DNA of 64,000 nucleotides from Panaeolus papilionaceus (taxonomy: Eukaryota > Basidiomycota > Agaricomycetes > Agaricales), in NCBI GenBank assembly GCA_015501605.1, contig JADNRZ010000017.1, forward strand, positions 930,001 through 994,000, written 5' to 3'. Every line of letters starts with the position of its first letter. The first letter of the stretch is position 1. The translations under genes were made by a program, and so were the position numbers. The notes under the pieces were generated by a model, which saw only the letters and a list, made by a program, of their open reading frames with translations, searched no databases and was not told where the DNA came from. This document shows positions 59,406 to 64,000 of the stretch, piece by piece.

Positions 59406-61146
59406 TTAAGTGGAAGCCTTTGCGTTATCAGAAAGAATGGTGTTGAGTTGATCCCTGTGGAGGCAGTTCTCGAACTTGAAGCTGGCAGCAATAGCGTCGA
59501 GCTCCTCTTCCGACTTGCCGGTGAAGTGGTCTGCCCACTCCTGAATCATGAACTCGCTGATGAGGATGTTGCGGGAGATACGGCCGACACGGTCGCTGAG
59601 CTTCCAGACGGGTGCGGGGTAGAGCGCGCGGTACTTTTCTGGGATCTCCTCGATGACGTGGTCGTAGAGAGGCTTGTAGATGTGGCGCACTGCGCTGTCG
59701 TCAGCACCCCAGGCGTCGATGGCCAAACGGTGCTTCTTGGCAAGGAAATCGGCGAAGAGCTTCATGTAAGGGGTATCAAGGGAGACGTGGACCATTCCCT
59801 GGAAGCCAATATCCTTGTAGAGCCAGATCGACCAGCTGAGGCGGGCCTATAGTACCGATAAGGAAAGACAAGTTTAGCTCTATGCAGAGATCAGATGAAA
59901 TTAATGAGAATACGGACCTGTCTGTAAATCTCAAGCTGATCCTTGAGGACGTGGTAGCGAGTGGCGTTGATCGAGTCGGTAACTTCACCCTCGTATTGCT
60001 TCCTGGCGTAGACGGGACCCCACTCTCCGTTCCAGACGCAGAGACCGCGCTCGTCCATCCACTCACGCTTCTTCTCGTAACTCCTCTTCAGGCGCCTCTT
60101 TTGCTCCTCAGTGCCAGTGTATGCCTCTGGGGCAGAAGGGAAACCGAAGCTGGAGTAATCGTGGATAGAGTAGGCAGTGTTTTCCCAGTTCTTGTGGGCG
60201 TCACCGAAGTGAGAGAAATCGGAAGCAAAGGTGTTTCCGTCGAAGAAGATGGCGTGGTCGGGATCGACATCACGGATGACCTTGTAGACCTTGTCGTAGA
60301 ATTCAACAAGGCGGGTATGCTTGGAGTCGGTAGGCTCGTTCAGAGGGTTGTATCCGGCAATCCACTTGTTGTCCTTGTAGTGTTTAGCAAGCTCTCCCCA
60401 CAACCAGAGGACTCGGTCCTGGAAGTCCTTGTGGTTCCAGACTAGAGAAAGATCGACGCAATCAGTAAAGGTAAAACTAAATAGAGCAACGATCGAGGTT
60501 ATATTACTTACAGTTGGCAATGTGTCCTCCATGATCGGCGTGCCAGTCAGTGTTCTGTCCTCCGGGAGCGGTGTGGAGATCCAAAATAGTATAGATTCCA
60601 TGCTTAGCACAGAGGTCGATGACGCGGTCGAGGTGCTTGAAGCCAGACTCCTTGAGGACACGAGGGTTCATGTCATCTTGGGAATAAAGTTGTATGAGCT
60701 AGGTCAAGATGTCGATGATAGAGTATGAAATACCTTCAAAGTGACGGTAGTTGAAGGGGAGACGAATGCAGTTGAGCTCAAGGCTCTTGAAGAATTCGGC
60801 ATCGGCTTCCGTGAAGAAGTATTCAAGGAACTAAAGAAAGAGACTACTGTTAGTTGAAGCTCAATATAGCTATAGATATGAACCGCACCCGGTCGAAGAA
60901 GAAGTCGGATTTCTCCTGGCCAATGGTGTTGTTGAGAGCCTCACGGATCTGATGCTCGCAACCAGGATAACCAGTGATGAAGTTCTCCATGCTATAAGAC
61001 AGGCGAGCATGATTAGATGAGTACAATAGAGGTACGAGCGAGACCTGAACGTACTTCATCCATCCTCCGAGGCCAGCACCACGCAGAATGACCTCGTTAC
61101 CCTTCTCGTCGACGATTTGAGTTCCAGATACCTTCAAGAGAGACAT
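59406..61146 (-). CDS. Glycoside hydrolase family 5 (exo-beta-glucanase-like)
   Basis: A retaining (beta/alpha)8 glycosidase, probably acting on beta-glucans. Visible: VDEKGNEVILRGAGLGGWMN, FFTEADAEFFKSLELNCIRL, YTILDLHTAPGGQN, the acid/base motif GYNPLNEP, AIFFDGNTF, and WNGEWGPV with the likely nucleophile. There is no signal peptide at the start (MSLLKVSGTQIVDE), which suggests an intracellular enzyme or non-classical export. An additional C-terminal part of about 130 residues (HVSLDTPYMKLFADFLAKKH onward) ends at 59406. The first intron is 61030-61080 or close by, joining WMN to MENFITGYPG. Subfamily is not assigned. Confidence 0.88.
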
Positions 61147-61530
61147 GATTTTCCGATAATAGACCTCATCGAGGATTCAAAGGCCTTTTTATATTGTTTT
61201 CCCTGAACTAAGAAAAGCTGGTCAAGGGGACATGGGCCGGAGAATCCAAGAGAATGTATCTTGCAATTAAGCCGTCAAACCGATGTTTCGCCGATGCAAG
61301 GCTCTGATTCGAGAGTTTTATCGGATGGCGTGAAATCATCGACGAAATTAGACTCTGGAGGCGATAGGAGGCGATTGGGAAATAGTTTTAGACAGAGGGG
61401 TGCCCATGGGGCATGGTCTGGTATGTTTAGACGGAAGACCGAAGCTGGATAAAGTGTTGGAGCGTGTGTAACTAACACCCTTCTCGGAAAAGACGCCGAG
61501 CTTGTGGAGAAGGAAAGGTTCACATTCACA
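61147..61530. promoter_or_regulatory. Divergent promoter region (GH5 / UCH37-like)
   Basis: 384 nt between two start codons. The GH5 side has an A/T-rich TATATT-like stretch near 61188. No other element recognised. Confidence 0.4.
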
Positions 61531-63193
61531 ATGGAGGTCGACCAGCAACTTGAACAACCTCCTTCATTCGATTTAGTTGGAGGACCTTTTGCTGTGATAG
61601 AATCGGATCCAGGTTTGTGGTTTTATCTATTTCTCCGTTATTATAATGGCTGAACAATCCATCTTAGGTGTTTTCTCATCTTTGACGCGGAAACTAGGCA
61701 TCAGCGGCCTTGAACTGATTGAGCTTTATGATATTGAACCATGGGCTGTTGATCACCTGAACCCCTATGGCCTCATCTTGTGTTTCATGTGGAGAAAGGA
61801 CTCGCATAGGCCCGCTGATTTCAATGATCCCGCCTCTGAACGCGTCTGGTTTGCTAACCAACTCAGTGACGATGCCTGTGCAACCCATGCCATCCTAAAT
61901 GTCATTCTTAATTGCCCTGATGTCGATATTGGTGGCGACCTCAGGTCATTTCGACAAGATACCGAGGCAATGTCTCCAGTGGTAAGTATTTTTCTTGCTC
62001 TCACTTGGGTTCAGTTCTCATAAATAGCTGCACAAAAGATGAAAGGCTTGGCCATCACCAACTCCCCATTTATTCGCCCAATTCATAATTCCTTTGCACG
62101 GTCTGTAGGTATTTCTCCGAGTTGTTCCAACCAACACTGAAGTCGCTTCATTGATTATGTTAGCCCATCTGATCTTCGGGCATCGCTCAACAACTTGACT
62201 ATTACCACATTTGAGGACGAAAAGAGAAAGGAGAAAGAAAGGAAGGCCGCTGAAAAAGCCTCCAAGCCTCCTCCTGCAAAAAGGGCCAGGATAACGAAAC
62301 TTACAAAGGGAAAGCAAAAAGAAGAGCCAGCAGATAAGGAGGACGAGGAAGAGGAAGAAAGCTACCATTTTATTGGTTATGTCCCTGCAAACGGCAAGGT
62401 TTGGGAGCTAGACGGCCTTAAATCAGGTCCTCTGGAAGTAGGTGAACTACCAGACCCTTCAGTATCCGCGGAGGAAAGTGTGGGTATCAAATGGATGGAC
62501 GTGGTGCGGCCTGCACTGCGCATGAAAATGGAAAAATATGGAGGATCAGGTGGTGATGAAAGTAACATCAGATTCAGCCTCCTTGCCATCGTGGACGACA
62601 TATTTCAAAAGGCGAGTGACGAGCTCGAGTTTCTCAAGCGAGAGAAGATCTCCTTGGAAAGAAGGATGGGTAGTGAATGGGAGGCACGGGTACGACCTTC
62701 TTTGTGCCGCCACCGTCGCTGTCAACTAAAATATAACTGCAGGTAGACCCTGCTCTGTTACAGACTTCAACTGCAGTTTTTGATATTCCAGATCGACCAT
62801 CGGAACCTGGTAAAACCTTTGCTCGAGACTTTGGTTCCCGAAAGATGGAGCGGGACCTTGAAATAATGAAAATGTCAGAGGAAGAAGCCGTCCGTGCATG
62901 GGAGGAGTGTATCCAAAATGCAGTCAAGGCCAAGGTGGCGCTCGAAGATGAACTGATGAAATCTGTTAGATCTAATGTGAGTGGAAATCATAGAATGGTC
63001 CCTTGTTTTCCATCGTGACTGATGATTTCTATTGATTTGCTAGACCGATCATGTCAAGCGAACATTCGACTACGAACCGTTCTTTCGAGAATACGTACAA
63101 GCGTTGCATAAAGAGGGGTTGCTCAACGCGTTGTTAAATCGTGATGATGATGGACGCAAGAAACGAGGCCGCAAGAAGGCGGCGAAAGGTTGA
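61531..63193 (+). CDS. Ubiquitin carboxyl-terminal hydrolase, UCH37/UCHL5 type
   Basis: A cysteine deubiquitinase (peptidase C12) normally bound to the proteasome or to INO80. Catalytic-Cys motif DDACATHAILNVILNC with the preceding FANQ glutamine; catalytic-His motif YHFIGYVPANGKVWELDGL. The crossover region holds a charged low-complexity insert (KRARITKLTKGKQKEE...DEEEEES). The C-terminal UCH37-like tail ends DYEPFFREYVQALHKEGLL, typical of the ULD/DEUBAD-like domain, then a basic tail KKRGRKKAAKG. Start at 61531 (MEVDQQLEQPP). Exons begin 61531-61612 and 61668-61981; the intron before the exon starting MKGLAITNSPF ends in AAAAG, a weak acceptor. Confidence 0.9.
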
Positions 63194-63230
63194 TAGCAGG
63201 GAATCACGTATAGTAATTGCAAATTTCATG

Positions 63231-64000
63231 TCAGGGATTGGAGCACCGTTCTGAAATCCTTTGAAATTTAGGTGATAAGATGAATTGTATATCCTGTCGC
63301 GTGCACCTTAAAATTGACTTTTGGTTACCCTTGGTCATGATAGTAACTCCCTCGTAAGTAGAAAAGAGTACCGTGATTCTCTCTCCCGCCACGGCTGTCG
63401 TAAGGGTTGTACTCCCCTCCTGTTCGCCAACGCCAAAGAGTGAAGCTCTTCCAGACACTATTACCGTTCGTTCTTTTGGATTTGTCGATTCTGCTATCCA
63501 AGTCAAGCAAGCCGGTTTCCAGCATGGTCGGGGATGTGATGGTCATTATCCGTGATTCCTCTGTAGGCTCTTCACATTCCTTCATTAAAAGGTGGGACGG
63601 CAGGTCCCTGGAAGGTCCGGGTTGTGTCACGATAACCAACGCATTTGTCCGGGGTTGAATGGAGTGTACCTGAAAACACCAACTTGAACTTCTTGATACA
63701 GTTTAGCTCCTACCAACCTACCAGGGCATCCTTTTCAATTACTTCACCCGTCGCAAATGAACGTCTGTAGGCAATTACATCACCGACACGGACTATTCCA
63801 TTCTTTGCCAGCATTGTCAGCTTGACATCAGCAGCCCCACTGGATTTTCAAAACGAGGCATCCGTTAGCTGAGAACATGTCAAAAGGACAACAAAACATC
63901 GAATAATTACCCGACTTTTGTATTTGCTTCTTCAGGTAGAGTGAACGAACTGGATCCAGCCTCTTGCGGGGTAACAATGGGTTCGGTGGTAGGATTGTTT
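63231..64000 (-). CDS. Unknown protein, 3' part only (5' end outside the window)
   Basis: On the minus strand the right edge reads EPIVTPQEAGSSSFTLPEE, then after an intron AADVKLTMLAKNGIVRVGDVIAYRR and VIVTQPGPSRDLPSHLL. Two endings are possible. One continues in frame to a stop near 63325; the other uses an intron 63494-63575 and reads RTVIVSGRASLFGVGEQEGS to a stop at 63231-63233. The second looks more protein-like. I do not recognise the family. It converges on the UCH37-like gene with a gap of about 40 nt. Confidence 0.5.

Noticed and set aside
59882..60445. Val/Leu-rich plus-strand frame of 187 codons
   Set aside because: It is antisense to the GH5 coding exon with its catalytic motifs.
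1..64000. Transposon, CRISPR array or organelle/viral insertion
   Set aside because: No transposase, reverse transcriptase, terminal repeats, spaced direct repeats or viral genes were seen in any frame.

Overview
The window looks like nuclear DNA of a mushroom-forming basidiomycete (Agaricomycetes). The genes are dense and broken by many 45-65 nt GT-AG introns. The content is typical of the group: class I hydrophobins with the eight-cysteine pattern, coiled-coil plus F-box proteins, a DUF6533-like membrane protein, a Rua1-type regulator and secreted HNH (DUF1524-like) proteins. I saw no rRNA, tRNA, CRISPR array or intact transposon. All calls come from reading translations and splice sites; no search was run.

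Layout. 0-16 kb: an FAD amine-oxidoreductase-like gene cut by the left edge, a frameshifted F-box gene, a single-pass membrane protein of unknown role, a Rua1-like zinc-binding regulator head to head with a p24 cargo receptor, then the GPI-anchor gene GPI1 head to head with a Rho GTPase. 16-33 kb: a bifunctional lysine-ketoglutarate reductase/saccharopine dehydrogenase, the ribosome-biogenesis factor MAK21/NOC1, a 2.1 kb gene-poor gap, an F-box/LRR-like gene and a MAM3/CNNM transporter. 33-45 kb is accessory: two divergent hydrophobins, two secreted HNH proteins and a tandem array of F-box paralogues that includes a pseudogene. 45-64 kb: an ADCK1/Mcp2-type mitochondrial kinase-like protein, a seven-helix-type membrane protein, a short-chain dehydrogenase, a decayed region that includes a dead third HNH copy, a GH5 glycosidase, a UCH37-type deubiquitinase and the 3' part of an unknown gene.

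The strongest signal is gene architecture rather than a new pathway. At least six unrelated genes need exons of only 12-17 nt to restore conserved protein motifs. The three HNH paralogues share matching internal exon sizes (66, 27, 119, 24, 95, 17 and 9 nt), including a 9-nt exon. One internal intron of this family uses a GC donor in one copy, apparently in a second, and GT in the third. The third copy has precisely lost one intron and carries a stop codon and a destroyed donor. The other item of metabolic interest is the fused LKR/SDH enzyme, since fungal lysine biosynthesis normally uses separate enzymes.
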